Part shown: positions 30,691-40,720 of the stretch, piece after piece | How positions within the stretch are numbered: position 1 is the stretch's first letter | Layout of the letters: each line of letters begins with the position of its first letter | Assembly: GCA_902542855.1 (NCBI GenBank) | Contig: CACBWE010000001.1 | Span: 1 to 64,000, forward strand | Direction: 5' to 3' | DNA: 64,000 nt | Source of the DNA: an uncultured Pelagibacteraceae bacterium | GTDB lineage: Bacteria; Pseudomonadota; Alphaproteobacteria; Pelagibacterales; Pelagibacteraceae | Translations under genes and position numbers: made by a program | The notes under the pieces: generated by a model | Databases searched by the model: none | Seen by the model: only the letters and a program-made list of their open reading frames with translations | Told to the model about the DNA's origin: nothing

Positions 30691-32098
30691 TTTCTTTATT
30701 ATTGTATAAAATCTGGTTTTTTAATTTATTTATATTATCAACCATCTCAGGATCTTTTTCTTTTATCTTTTCAATAGTTTTTACTGAATGAATTATTGTT
30801 GTATGGTCTCGGTTAGAAAATTCTCTCCCAATTTCAGGTAATGATTTAGAAGTCAAAATTTTAGTTAAATAAATTGCTGTTTGCCTAGGTCTTACTAAAT
30901 ATCTTGATCTTCTAGATGATAACATTTCATTTTTGCTTATTTTGAAAAACTTACAAACAATTGTCTGAATTAGATCTATCGTAACCTTATTTTCTACTAA
31001 ATTTAATAAATCCTTTAAAACTACTTTGGTTTCAGCAAGATTTGGGGCTTTGTTGTAAATTCTTGAAAATGAAACAACTCTGTTTATTGCACCAACTAGT
31101 TCCCTTACACTTCCAGTAATTTCATTACTTATAAAATCTTGAATCTCTCTAGAAACTTGTAATTGTTCGGAATATAAAGCATTTAATTCTTCAGTTTTTT
31201 TTTCAACTATTTTTTTTCTTAACTCGAGGTCAGGCTTTTGAATATCAACAACTAATCCACCAGAAAATCTTGATTTAATTCTTTCTTGAATTCTTGATAA
31301 TTTATTTGGTGCTCTATCAGCTGATACTATTATTTGAGATCCCTTATCAAGTAATGCATTAAATGTATGAAAGAACTCCTCCTGCATAGCTTCTTTTCCA
31401 CTTATAAACTGGATATCATCGATTAATAAAATATCTGTGTTTCTAAAATATTCTTTAAACTTAACCATGTCGTTTGATTTAATTGATTTTACAAACTGAT
31501 ACATAAAACGTTCAGCAGAAATAAACATTACTTTATTATTTTTTTTAAGCTCTAAACCTATTGAATTTAACAAGTGAGTTTTTCCCATTCCAACGCCACC
31601 ATAAATATAAAGAGGGTTATAATGAGATATATTTTCTGAAACTTTTAAAGACGCTTCGTAAGCTAATTTATTACTTGAACCTGTTATAAAATTATCAAAT
31701 CTTTTATTTGGATCAATTCGATTATACTGAAGGTAAGAGTCTTTTATAAATGAAACATTTTCATTAGTATTGTTCTCATTAATATTATTTTCCTTTAAAG
31801 TGATATCTTGAGCTTTTTCAACTATTTTGAACTCAATCCTAATAATATCTTTTTTATATCCTTTAATTATCTGTAATATCTGGTCTAAATACCTTGATGT
31901 TATCCAATCTCTAATAAATCTTGTTGGAACTGATAATAATAAATAATTATTGAATTCTTCTACAAAAGAAATCTTTTTTAACCAGCTTTCATAAACTTCT
32001 AAGCCTAGTTTATTTTTCATTTCATTCTGCACTTGCTTCCATTCAAAACCTTCAGAAGAAAAATTGTTAATATTTTTTGTATTTGTTAATTTATTCAT
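30680..32098 (-). CDS. dnaA: Chromosomal replication initiator DnaA
   Basis: 472 aa; YGGVGMGKTHLL, LLIDDIQFISGK, SNRDHTTIIHSVKTI; overlaps dnaN. Confidence 0.96.
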   Translation of the reverse strand: MNKLTNTKNINNFSSEGFEWKQVQNEMKNKLGLEVYESWLKKISFVEEFNNYLLLSVPTRFIRDWITSRYLDQILQIIKGYKKDIIRIEFKIVEKAQDITLKENNINENNTNENVSFIKDSYLQYNRIDPNKRFDNFITGSSNKLAYEASLKVSENISHYNPLYIYGGVGMGKTHLLNSIGLELKKNNKVMFISAERFMYQFVKSIKSNDMVKFKEYFRNTDILLIDDIQFISGKEAMQEEFFHTFNALLDKGSQIIVSADRAPNKLSRIQERIKSRFSGGLVVDIQKPDLELRKKIVEKKTEELNALYSEQLQVSREIQDFISNEITGSVRELVGAINRVVSFSRIYNKAPNLAETKVVLKDLLNLVENKVTIDLIQTIVCKFFKISKNEMLSSRRSRYLVRPRQTAIYLTKILTSKSLPEIGREFSNRDHTTIIHSVKTIEKIKEKDPEMVDNINKLKNQILYNNKENEI

Positions 32099-32239
32099 AA
32101 CTTAAGTGGGAATCTCAGTTAGAACTATTTAAAAAAATTTGCAATAAGTTAATAAAGAAATTTAAAAAAAAATAAAATCTATGATTGTGATTTAGATTTA
32201 AAAAAAAATTCTAAATTAAACTTAAATTTAAAATTATAA

Positions 32240-32310
32240 ATTGAATCAAATATAGATTGAATCAAATAATTGATTGAGTTAAAAATTAAATCGAATGTAG
32301 ATTGAATGAC
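32240..32310. repeat. Iteron-like short repeats upstream of dnaA
   Basis: ATTGAATCAAATA twice exactly (32240..32252, 32256..32268); TAGATTGAAT twice (32253, 32298). Confidence 0.6.
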
Positions 32311-32410
32311 AATAATCCAAATATTTACTAAATCTAAATATAGTAACTTGACACAAAACCTAAATATATAATGTGGATATCAGGAGTTGTTTAAAAAATT
32401 TAATTAACGT

Positions 32411-32671
32411 TTAGATTGCAGAAATTTTTTTTGTAATTCTAGAAACATTTCTAGAAGCATTTTGTTTTTTTATTATTCCGGTTTTTGCAATTTTCATCAA
32501 CTCAGAGTTTAACTTTGGTAAAAATTTAAGAGCTTCATCTTTCTTTTTACCATCAATTAAAAGATTCATTTTCTTAAGTGCGTTTCTAAACCTGCTCTTT
32601 CTAGCTTTATTTACTGTTGTTTGTTTAGAAATTCTTCTAATTCTCTTAATTGCTGATTTTGTGTTTGCCAT
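32411..32671 (-). CDS. rpsT: 30S ribosomal protein S20
   Basis: MANTKSAIKRIRRISKQTTVNKARKSRFR...; the ORF track start at 32743 is a 5' over-extension into mutM. Confidence 0.94.
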   Translation of the reverse strand: MANTKSAIKRIRRISKQTTVNKARKSRFRNALKKMNLLIDGKKKDEALKFLPKLNSELMKIAKTGIIKKQNASRNVSRITKKISAI

Positions 32672-32721
32672 ATGCGCAGGGGTATAGCTTGAGAATTTAT
32701 AGTGGTCAACTAAATATTTAA

Positions 32722-33585
32722 CTATTTTTGACAAGAAACGCAAAAAAAAGTCGACCTATTTGATGTTATTTTTTTTTTTATAATACCTTTGCAATTCGTA
32801 CGCTTACAATCAGCTCCCTCTTGCTGATAAACTTTGAACTCCTTTTGAAAGCTACCTTTAATACCTGAAATATCTTTAAAATCTCTAATACTTGACCCAC
32901 CCTTGTTAATTGCCTGTTCAAGTATTTTTTTAGAATTTAAAATAACATTTAAACATTCATTTTTGTTAAGCCTTTTTACCTTTTTAAATGGATTTATTTT
33001 ACTAGCGAAAAGAATTTCATTTGCATAAATATTACCTATTCCAGAAACAAATCTCTGATCAAGTAAAAAACTTTTTATATCCTTATTTTTATTCTTAAAA
33101 TAATTAACTACATAATTTAAGTTAAATTTATCACTAAAGGGCTCAGGTCCCATTGATTTAAATCTTTTCTCTAAATCTTGATGATTTTTAATTATTTCAA
33201 AAAATCCAAAGCGTCTTGGATCATTATAAATTACTTTCAAGTTATCAATTGCAAACTCTGCATGATTATGTTTTTCGGGTAAAAAAGGTGAATGATAAAA
33301 ACTAGTGTTTGTAAATTTTAGAGGATTTTTCTTATCAATTATATGGATTGTACCTGACATTCCTAAATGAATTAAACAATAGTCCTTATTTTGAAAATGA
33401 ATGATTAAATATTTAGAAAATCTGCCAACTTTAATTATCTTTTTATTTTTTATAAAATTTTCAAAGTCACCCGGTATTTTAAACCTTAAATTCCTGTTTC
33501 TAATTATTACTTTTTGTATGCTTTTATTTTTGATCTTTTTATTAAGGGATTGTCTAACAATTTCTACTTCTGGTAATTCTGGCAT
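32722..33585 (-). CDS. mutM: Formamidopyrimidine-DNA glycosylase
   Basis: 287 aa; (M)PELPEVE N-terminus, H2TH region, C-terminal zinc finger C-X-C pairs. Confidence 0.95.
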   Translation of the reverse strand: MPELPEVEIVRQSLNKKIKNKSIQKVIIRNRNLRFKIPGDFENFIKNKKIIKVGRFSKYLIIHFQNKDYCLIHLGMSGTIHIIDKKNPLKFTNTSFYHSPFLPEKHNHAEFAIDNLKVIYNDPRRFGFFEIIKNHQDLEKRFKSMGPEPFSDKFNLNYVVNYFKNKNKDIKSFLLDQRFVSGIGNIYANEILFASKINPFKKVKRLNKNECLNVILNSKKILEQAINKGGSSIRDFKDISGIKGSFQKEFKVYQQEGADCKRTNCKGIIKKKITSNRSTFFCVSCQK

Positions 33586-33614
33586 TTGATACTATATTCA
33601 ATATATATTTTTTT

Positions 33615-34319
33615 ATGCAACAAAATCTTCAAAATAAAAAAGGTCTTGTAGAAAATGTATTTAATCAGGTTTTCAATAAATACGACTTGATGAATGATTT
33701 TATGTCTATGGGTGTTCATAGATATTGGAAAAAAAGTTTAATTAACATGATGAATCCGAGAGTTAAAAGAAAGCTAATTGATGTTGCGTGTGGGACTGGA
33801 GATGTTGGAAAGTTATTTTTAGATAGCACAAATAAAGAGGCTGAAATTACTTGTATAGATCCCAATAAAGGAATGATTGGTCAGGGAAAACAGAAATTAT
33901 CTAATTATAAAAATATAAAATGGGTTATTTCGCCAGCAGAAAAATTACCAATAGCGGACAACTCATTTGATTATTACACTATTAGTTTTGGGCTCAGAAA
34001 TACAAAAAATTTAAATAAGGCACTTTCAGAAGCTTATAGAGTTTTAAAACCTGGTGGACGTTATCTATGTTTGGAATTTTCTAAAATTCAAAATGCAAAT
34101 CTTGATTTTATATATAAAAATTACTCAAAACTTATTCCTATAATTGGTCAGTTTGTAGTTGGAGAAAAAGAACCTTATGAATATTTAATCAAAAGTATTG
34201 AACAATTTGTTAATCAAGATGAACTACTAGAGTTGATGAAAAAAAATAATTTTCAAAAATGTTCTTATAGAAATCTTTCTGGAGGTATTGTTTCAATTCA
34301 TAGTGGTTGGAAAATTTAA
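33615..34319 (+). CDS. ubiE: Demethylmenaquinone/ubiquinone methyltransferase
   Basis: 234 aa; VFNQVFNKYDLMNDFMSMGVHRYWK, DVACGTGDV, FGLRN motifs. Confidence 0.94.
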   Translation: MQQNLQNKKGLVENVFNQVFNKYDLMNDFMSMGVHRYWKKSLINMMNPRVKRKLIDVACGTGDVGKLFLDSTNKEAEITCIDPNKGMIGQGKQKLSNYKNIKWVISPAEKLPIADNSFDYYTISFGLRNTKNLNKALSEAYRVLKPGGRYLCLEFSKIQNANLDFIYKNYSKLIPIIGQFVVGEKEPYEYLIKSIEQFVNQDELLELMKKNNFQKCSYRNLSGGIVSIHSGWKI

Positions 34320-35887
34320 TGATTAAAAAACTTATTACTTTATTTAAGTTAGGAAGAAAAATTGCAAAATCTGATATTTTAAAAATTGCATCAAAATTTA
34401 AAAAACCCCCTTTAGCTGTAACAGTATTATTTCAAATTTTATCTATTTCATTTGAAAAAAAGGAACAAAATAATTTAATTGAAGATGATGGTGAAAGACT
34501 ATCTAGATCATTAGAGTCTATGGGTACAACTTTTATTAAACTTGGGCAATTTCTTGCTACTAGACCTGATATAATTGGAGAAGAATTATCTTTAAGGCTA
34601 GAAAAACTTCAAGATCGATTACCGCCTTTTTCAATTCATGAAGCAGAAGAAATTATTAAGGAAGATCTTGGAATAGATGCATTTAATTCAATAATAGATT
34701 TAAGTGAGCCAGTTGCTGCTGCATCAATTGCACAAGTCCATAAAGCAAAAATAAATGACAATGGAACAATCAAAGATGTAGCTATTAAAATTTTAAGACC
34801 AAAAATAAAAAAAATATTCAATGAAGAAATAGATGCGATGATGTTATTTGCATTTATTATTGAATCATTTGTAAAAAAAACCAAAAGATTAAAACTTGTT
34901 GAGGTTGTTTTTTTACTCAAAGAAATAACTAATCTTGAAATGGATTTAAGATTCGAAGCTGCTGCAGCAAATGAATATGCAGAAAATACTAAAAATGATG
35001 CTGGGTTTAAAGTTCCAGAGATTTATTGGAATTTTACTAGTGAAAATGTAATGACTTTAGATTGGATAGATGGAATTTCAATAAGAGAAGCTGAGGAGTT
35101 AAAGAAAAGAAATTTAGATACTAATAAAATTGCAGAAGATATTATCCAGCATTTTTTAAGACATGCTGTAAGAGATGGTTTTTTTCATGCAGACATGCAT
35201 CAAGGGAATATTTTTGTTGATAATAATGGTCAGATTGTGCCTATAGATTTTGGGATTATGGGTAGATTAGATAAACTTAGTAAAAGGTTTTTAGCAGAAA
35301 TTTTATTTGGATTTATTCAAAGAGATTATCGCAAAGTAGCTGAGGTTCACTTAGTGGCTGGATTAGTTCCTAAAGAAGTACCAATTGATGATTTGGCTCA
35401 AGCTTTAAGGTCAATAGGTGAGCCTATATTTGGTCAAGAAGTAAAAGATATTTCAGGAGGTAAATTACTCAAACAATTGTTTGATGTAACAGAAAAGTTT
35501 AATATGCAAACTCAACCTCAATTATTAATGTTGCAAAAAACTATGGTTGTTGTTGAGGGTGTAGCAAGAAAATTAAATCCAAACACAAATATTTGGACAA
35601 CTTCGAAACCTGTACTAGAAAATTGGCTCAAAGAAACAAAAGATCCAATTAATAATTTAAATGAGACTTTAAAAAATACATCTGAAGTTATTAAACGTTT
35701 GCCAGAATTTCCTGAGATTATGGATAAAGCAAATCAAGCATTAACGTTTTTAGCTAGCGGTCAAATTCCACAAAATTCAAATTCATATACCGCTTTAAAT
35801 GATAAGAAATCAGAAATGATAGCATTTAGAAATCAATCTATTATTGGTTTATTACTTCTTGTAATTTTTGGTCTTATAGTATTTTAA
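34307..35887 (+). CDS. ubiB: Ubiquinone biosynthesis protein UbiB (ABC1/ADCK-like kinase)
   Basis: 526 aa; KLGQFLATRPD, AAASIAQVHKA, HADMHQGN, DFGIMGRL. Confidence 0.94.
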   Translation: MENLMIKKLITLFKLGRKIAKSDILKIASKFKKPPLAVTVLFQILSISFEKKEQNNLIEDDGERLSRSLESMGTTFIKLGQFLATRPDIIGEELSLRLEKLQDRLPPFSIHEAEEIIKEDLGIDAFNSIIDLSEPVAAASIAQVHKAKINDNGTIKDVAIKILRPKIKKIFNEEIDAMMLFAFIIESFVKKTKRLKLVEVVFLLKEITNLEMDLRFEAAAANEYAENTKNDAGFKVPEIYWNFTSENVMTLDWIDGISIREAEELKKRNLDTNKIAEDIIQHFLRHAVRDGFFHADMHQGNIFVDNNGQIVPIDFGIMGRLDKLSKRFLAEILFGFIQRDYRKVAEVHLVAGLVPKEVPIDDLAQALRSIGEPIFGQEVKDISGGKLLKQLFDVTEKFNMQTQPQLLMLQKTMVVVEGVARKLNPNTNIWTTSKPVLENWLKETKDPINNLNETLKNTSEVIKRLPEFPEIMDKANQALTFLASGQIPQNSNSYTALNDKKSEMIAFRNQSIIGLLLLVIFGLIVF

Positions 35888-35895
35888 TTCCGCAA

Positions 35896-37101
35896 ATGAA
35901 AAATTTGTTAAATAAGAAAATATTATTTATCATCTGTGGAGGGATATCTGCCTACAAAAGTCTAGAAACAATTAGGCTTTTTAAAAAAAATGGAGCAGAA
36001 ATAAAGACAATTCTTACTAAAAGTGCAAAAGAATTTGTAACTCCACTTTCGGTAACTTCGCTCTCTCAAGGTAAAGTATATAGCGATTTATTCAGTGTAG
36101 AAAATGAAGCTGAAATGGATCATATTTCACTTTCAAGATGGGCAGATTTAATTGTAATTGCACCAGCTACAGCAAATACAATTTCAAAATTAGCTCATGG
36201 AACAACTGATGATTTAGCATCCACTGTTGTTTTGGCATCAGATAAAGACATTATTTTAGCGCCAGCAATGAATGTAAGAATGTGGGAGCATCCAACTACC
36301 AAAACAAATATAAAAAAATTAAAAGAGTTTGGATATAAACTGATCGGACCAGAGGTTGGTGATATGGCATGTGGTGAATATGGAGAGGGTAAAATGTCAG
36401 ACCCATCAGTAATTGCTGAAGAAGTTGATAAATATTTCTTAACTCAAAAAAATAATAAAAAATTTAAAGCATTAGTTACAGCAGGTCCAACTAAAGAGTA
36501 CATAGATCCAGTTCGTTTTATTACAAATATATCAAGTGGCAAACAAGGATATGAATTAGCAAAATCATTATCCAAAAAAGGTTTTGATACAACATTAATA
36601 TCAGGTCCAACTAATCTTGAAATACCTAAAGATATTAATCTTATAAAAGTTGAAACAGCAGACGAAATGTTAGTTGCTACTCAAGAAAATTTACCGGTTG
36701 ATGTAGCAATTTTTTCTGCTGCGGTAGCTGATTTTAAGATTAACAAAAAGTATGAAAATAAAATTAAAAAACAAGATAAATTAAACTTAAATTTAGAAAA
36801 GAATGTAGACATACTTCATTATGTGTCTAACCATAACTCTATAAGACCTGAACTTGTAATAGGATTTGCAGCAGAAACTAATCAGATCGATAAAAATGCA
36901 GAGGAAAAATTAAACAAGAAAAATTGTGACTGGATAATTTCTAATGATGTATCAAATAAAGATATAGGATTTAATTCTGATTATAATGAGGTAACAATTC
37001 ATTATAAAAACAAAGATGTTAAAAAAGAAAAACTTTCATATAAAAAAAAATCTGGAATTTCTGATGAAATAGTTAATAGAATAATTGATCAATTAAATTA
37101 A
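35896..37101 (+). CDS. coaBC: Phosphopantothenoylcysteine decarboxylase/synthase
   Basis: 401 aa; GGISAYKSLE, APAMNVRMWEHP, TAGPTKEYIDPVRFITN. Confidence 0.95.
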   Translation: MKNLLNKKILFIICGGISAYKSLETIRLFKKNGAEIKTILTKSAKEFVTPLSVTSLSQGKVYSDLFSVENEAEMDHISLSRWADLIVIAPATANTISKLAHGTTDDLASTVVLASDKDIILAPAMNVRMWEHPTTKTNIKKLKEFGYKLIGPEVGDMACGEYGEGKMSDPSVIAEEVDKYFLTQKNNKKFKALVTAGPTKEYIDPVRFITNISSGKQGYELAKSLSKKGFDTTLISGPTNLEIPKDINLIKVETADEMLVATQENLPVDVAIFSAAVADFKINKKYENKIKKQDKLNLNLEKNVDILHYVSNHNSIRPELVIGFAAETNQIDKNAEEKLNKKNCDWIISNDVSNKDIGFNSDYNEVTIHYKNKDVKKEKLSYKKKSGISDEIVNRIIDQLN

Positions 37102-37538
37102 TGGCAAAAGTTCTTATCAAAAAGTTAAACCCTAGGGTTGAATTACCTGCTTACAAAACAGAAGGTGCATCAGGTGTGGATTTAATGGCATTAGTAAAAG
37201 AACCCATCAATCTTAAACCAAACTCATCATGTTTAGTTCCAACAGGGCTTGCTGTTGCATTTTCAAGTGATTTCGAAATCCAAATAAGGCCAAGATCTGG
37301 TTTAGCTGCAAAAAACAGTATAAGTGTTTTAAATACACCTGGAACTATTGATAGTGATTACAGGGGAGAAATAAAAGTAATCCTTTTTAATCACGGGAAA
37401 AATGATTTCTTGATAAATAATAAGGATAGAATAGCACAAATGATTTTAACTCCTGTAATTAAAATGGATCTTGAGGAAACTGATGATCTACCAAAAACAA
37501 TTAGAGGAGAAGGTGGTTTTGGCTCTACTGGAAAATGA
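37101..37538 (+). CDS. dut: dUTP diphosphatase
   Basis: 145 aa; GASGVDLMA, RPRSGLAAK, GTIDSDYRGEI, RIAQMI, GGFGSTG. Confidence 0.95.
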   Translation: MAKVLIKKLNPRVELPAYKTEGASGVDLMALVKEPINLKPNSSCLVPTGLAVAFSSDFEIQIRPRSGLAAKNSISVLNTPGTIDSDYRGEIKVILFNHGKNDFLINNKDRIAQMILTPVIKMDLEETDDLPKTIRGEGGFGSTGK

Positions 37539-38302
37539 GCAAAAATTTAAGGAAAAAAGAAATAGATAAATTTTCTAGACAAATAATTTTAAAAAATATA
37601 GGTCCATTAGGACAAAAAAAAATTCTAGACTCAAAGGTTTTAATAATTGGAATGGGTGGTCTGGGATGTCCAGCGGCTGATTTTTTAACCCGATCTGGTA
37701 TTGGAAAACTAGGAATTGTTGATCATGACATCGTTAGCCTATCTAATATTCATAGACAAAATTTATATGATGAAAAAGATTTAAATCACTCAAAAGTTAA
37801 AATTGCCAAAAAAAAACTAAATAGAATAAACCCAAAAACAAAAATAAATCCTTATAACTTTAAAATGGATAGAGTAAAATTTGAAAAAATAATAAAATAT
37901 TATGACTTCATTATTGATGGTACTGACAATTTTGAAAGTAAATTTTTAATTAATGATTTAAGCTTAAAATATAAAAAATATCTTGTAACTGGAGCAATTA
38001 GTAAATTTGATGGTCATATTTTTACTTTTGATTTTGTAGATAAAAATACTCCTTCTTTGCGAGACTTCTACCAAGATGAAATTATTACTGATGAAATATT
38101 AAACTGTGAATATGAAGGAATATTGGGACCAGTAGCAGGAACGATTGGGACAATGCTAGCTAATGAAGTTTTAAAAAAAATACTAAAAGTTGGCCAAAAT
38201 TTAAATGGATTTATTCTTATTATAGATTTATTAAATTTAAGCTTTAGAAAAGTTAAATTAAATAAAACAAAAAAAAGTGAAAATAAAAAATTTAATAAAT
38301 AA
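37535..38302 (+). CDS. ThiF/MoeB/HesA-family E1-like adenylyltransferase
   Basis: 255 aa; RQIILKNIGPLGQKKI, GMGGLGCPAADFL, DNFESKFLIND. Confidence 0.9.
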   Translation: MSKNLRKKEIDKFSRQIILKNIGPLGQKKILDSKVLIIGMGGLGCPAADFLTRSGIGKLGIVDHDIVSLSNIHRQNLYDEKDLNHSKVKIAKKKLNRINPKTKINPYNFKMDRVKFEKIIKYYDFIIDGTDNFESKFLINDLSLKYKKYLVTGAISKFDGHIFTFDFVDKNTPSLRDFYQDEIITDEILNCEYEGILGPVAGTIGTMLANEVLKKILKVGQNLNGFILIIDLLNLSFRKVKLNKTKKSENKKFNK

Positions 38303-38732
38303 TATTTTTATATTCTCTCTTTTAATATTATTTATTACCTCAAGTAATGCAGGAGAAATATTCGTTTCCCTTAAAAAAAATAAGGTGAACGTGCGCTATG
38401 GACCAAGTTTTGAATCTGATATTAAGTATGTTTATAAAAAAATAAATTTACCTTTAAAACAAATTGATAAAAAGGAAAATTTTAGACGAATTATTGATTT
38501 TAAAAATAACAGCGGATGGATTCATATTTCACAATTAAAAAAAAGTAATTCAGTAATAGCCACGAAAGATAAAGTTTTATTCAAGAAACCTACATCTTTT
38601 GCTAAACCAGTTGCTCAAATAAAAGAAGGAAGATTATTAATTATAGAAAAATGTGAACAAAATTGGTGCAGAATTACATCAGAAGAGTTTGAAGGTTGGA
38701 TTAAAACAGATAATATTTGGGGACTAAATTAA
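38277..38732 (+). CDS. Secreted SH3-domain protein
   Basis: 151 aa; signal peptide, KVNVRYGPSFESDIKYVYKKINLPLKQI and second SH3-like repeat. Confidence 0.85.
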   Translation: MKIKNLINNIFIFSLLILFITSSNAGEIFVSLKKNKVNVRYGPSFESDIKYVYKKINLPLKQIDKKENFRRIIDFKNNSGWIHISQLKKSNSVIATKDKVLFKKPTSFAKPVAQIKEGRLLIIEKCEQNWCRITSEEFEGWIKTDNIWGLN

Positions 38733-39328
38733 CTAAAATCAGCAGATAAGGAGGCTATATTTTCTTTAGATAATTTTGTACTATGAGAATATTCTTTGTG
38801 ATCTATACCAAGCTCAATTTCTGAACTATTAGATTTAAATTTTTCTATTTGATCATCAGTAAAATTAAAATGAATAAACTGTACTGAAGAGGCTTTTCCT
38901 TCAGTGGAAGTTCTATCTACATCTTCCTCTGGGACCGCTTTAATTTTTTCACCATTTATTTTCATAAATACTGTTTCTTCTATTCCACCAACTTTTCCAA
39001 GAAACGCCGCTCTTGAAATAGGATTATCTATTTCGAACATCAGAGTTGCTGTAAGCTCTTTTCCGTTAGGTATTAAAGGATTATATGCAGAAAGCTCATC
39101 CTGAAGTTGTTCATCACCACCTTTTTCAATGTATAGCATTTCTTGAACTTGAGCTAACATTGTTTCATAACTTTCAAAATAAAAAGTAGCATAAGGACCC
39201 AAAGCAACTCTTCTATTTTTTTTATAATCAACAATATTTTTTCTTAGTTCACGTCTCTTCCCTGTATAAACATCAAGGGGCATGATGTCTTCTTTTTCGA
39301 TTACTCTTTTTTCTCTAGACATAATCAT
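38729..39328 (-). CDS. DUF3501-family protein
   Basis: 199 aa; KEDIMPLDVY...VALGPYATFYFESYETMLAQVQEMLYIEKGG pattern. Confidence 0.78.
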   Translation of the reverse strand: MIMSREKRVIEKEDIMPLDVYTGKRRELRKNIVDYKKNRRVALGPYATFYFESYETMLAQVQEMLYIEKGGDEQLQDELSAYNPLIPNGKELTATLMFEIDNPISRAAFLGKVGGIEETVFMKINGEKIKAVPEEDVDRTSTEGKASSVQFIHFNFTDDQIEKFKSNSSEIELGIDHKEYSHSTKLSKENIASLSADFS

Positions 39329-40656
39329 AAATTATAACTTTTTGCCATTAGTTCGATAGGATGTAGTGCCTCATCATTAGATATATTTGTATCAACTTCT
39401 AACTGTTTTAAATGTTTACCAGCTAGAGGACAATCCGAAGCCATATACTTATTATTTTTAATTTTAATTTGTCTAACTGTTGGTCTTCCAACTTTATTTG
39501 CTAAATCATGCGTTTCTTTCATTACTCCAAAAGTTCCTCCATGACCCGCACATCTTTCAACAACATCGATTTTAACGTTTGGTATTAATTTTAACATATC
39601 TCTTGCTTTGATACCCATGTTCTGTGCTCTGGCATGACAAGCATGATGTACTGTTACTCCTCCATCAATCTCATTTAATCCTTCTGCTAATCCCTCATTG
39701 TTTGCTATATCAACCACATACTCATCAATATCCATAACATTAGAGGATAATTTTTTTATTTTTTCATCGTTTGGCAATAACAAAGGCCATTCAAATTTTA
39801 ACATCAATCCACAACTCGCTGTTAGAGTTAATACTTTATAACCTTTATCAATCCATTCGATTAAATCCTTAGAGACTTTCTTTGCTTGTTCAACAACTTT
39901 TGGAAGATCTGCTTGCTCTAAAAATGGCATTCCACAACAACCAGGATAAGCCTCCTGGACTTCTACACCATTTTTTTTCAAAACTTTTAAAGCAGCAACA
40001 CCTGTATTTTTTTTATTAAAATTTACAAAGCAAGTTGAATAAATTACAACCTTTCTATCTTTAGAAGTTGTTTGATAATTTATTTTATCTCTATTTTTTT
40101 TGAAAAAACTTGAAAAAGTTTCTGAGTTATATTCTGGCAGCTGAACTCTTTTATCTATTCCAGTAATAAGTTCTAAGATTTTTCTTATTAATTTATTTTT
40201 AATATTTGATGCCCAATTTACTATTTTTGAGAAGAACACACCAATTTTAGCGTTTCGGTCTATTTGAGCTAGTTGTGTTGGTACACTTGGTAATTTACCT
40301 AATTTTTTTTGAGCTGTTCTATATCGCAGCATTAAATGAGGAAAATCTAGATCAAAATCGTGAGGTGGGACATATGGGCATTTAGTCATAAAACACATAT
40401 CACACAAAGTACATGCATCAACAACAGGAGCAAATTGGTCGCTAGATAAGCTTTCAACATCCTCATTTTTAGACTCATCAATCATGTCAAATAGTTTTGG
40501 AAATGAGTCACAGAGATTAAAACATCTTCTACATCCATGACAAATATCAAACACTCTTCTCATTTCAGCATCTAATTTTTCAGCATTTAAAAAATCAGGA
40601 TGCTCAAAATTTATAGGATGTCTTATAGGTGCACCTAAACTTCCTTCTTTACTCAT
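39325..40656 (-). CDS. (Fe-S)-binding protein, GlpC/heterodisulfide-reductase-like
   Basis: 443 aa; CHGCRRCFNLCDSFP, CTLCDMCFMTKCPYVPP and CCG domains (PGCCGMPFLEQ, CAGHGGTFG). Confidence 0.88.
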   Translation of the reverse strand: MSKEGSLGAPIRHPINFEHPDFLNAEKLDAEMRRVFDICHGCRRCFNLCDSFPKLFDMIDESKNEDVESLSSDQFAPVVDACTLCDMCFMTKCPYVPPHDFDLDFPHLMLRYRTAQKKLGKLPSVPTQLAQIDRNAKIGVFFSKIVNWASNIKNKLIRKILELITGIDKRVQLPEYNSETFSSFFKKNRDKINYQTTSKDRKVVIYSTCFVNFNKKNTGVAALKVLKKNGVEVQEAYPGCCGMPFLEQADLPKVVEQAKKVSKDLIEWIDKGYKVLTLTASCGLMLKFEWPLLLPNDEKIKKLSSNVMDIDEYVVDIANNEGLAEGLNEIDGGVTVHHACHARAQNMGIKARDMLKLIPNVKIDVVERCAGHGGTFGVMKETHDLANKVGRPTVRQIKIKNNKYMASDCPLAGKHLKQLEVDTNISNDEALHPIELMAKSYNL

Positions 40657-40682
40657 GTAATTAGTTATTTTAAATTTGAATT

Positions 40683-40715
40683 TTTTTTAGTGGGCGACTT
40701 ACGCCCACTAAAAAA
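40683..40715. other. Perfect 14-bp inverted repeat / hairpin between rubrerythrin and Fe-S protein genes
   Basis: TTTTTTAGTGGGCG-acttA-CGCCCACTAAAAAA; no unpaired U tract on the coding-direction 3' side. Confidence 0.7.
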
Positions 40716-40720
40716 TTTGA

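Noticed and set aside
32350-32371. Plus-strand TTGACA...TATAAT promoter-like pair upstream of dnaA
   Set aside because: Spacing is only ~13 nt and it would point antisense into rpsT/mutM; likely AT-rich chance.
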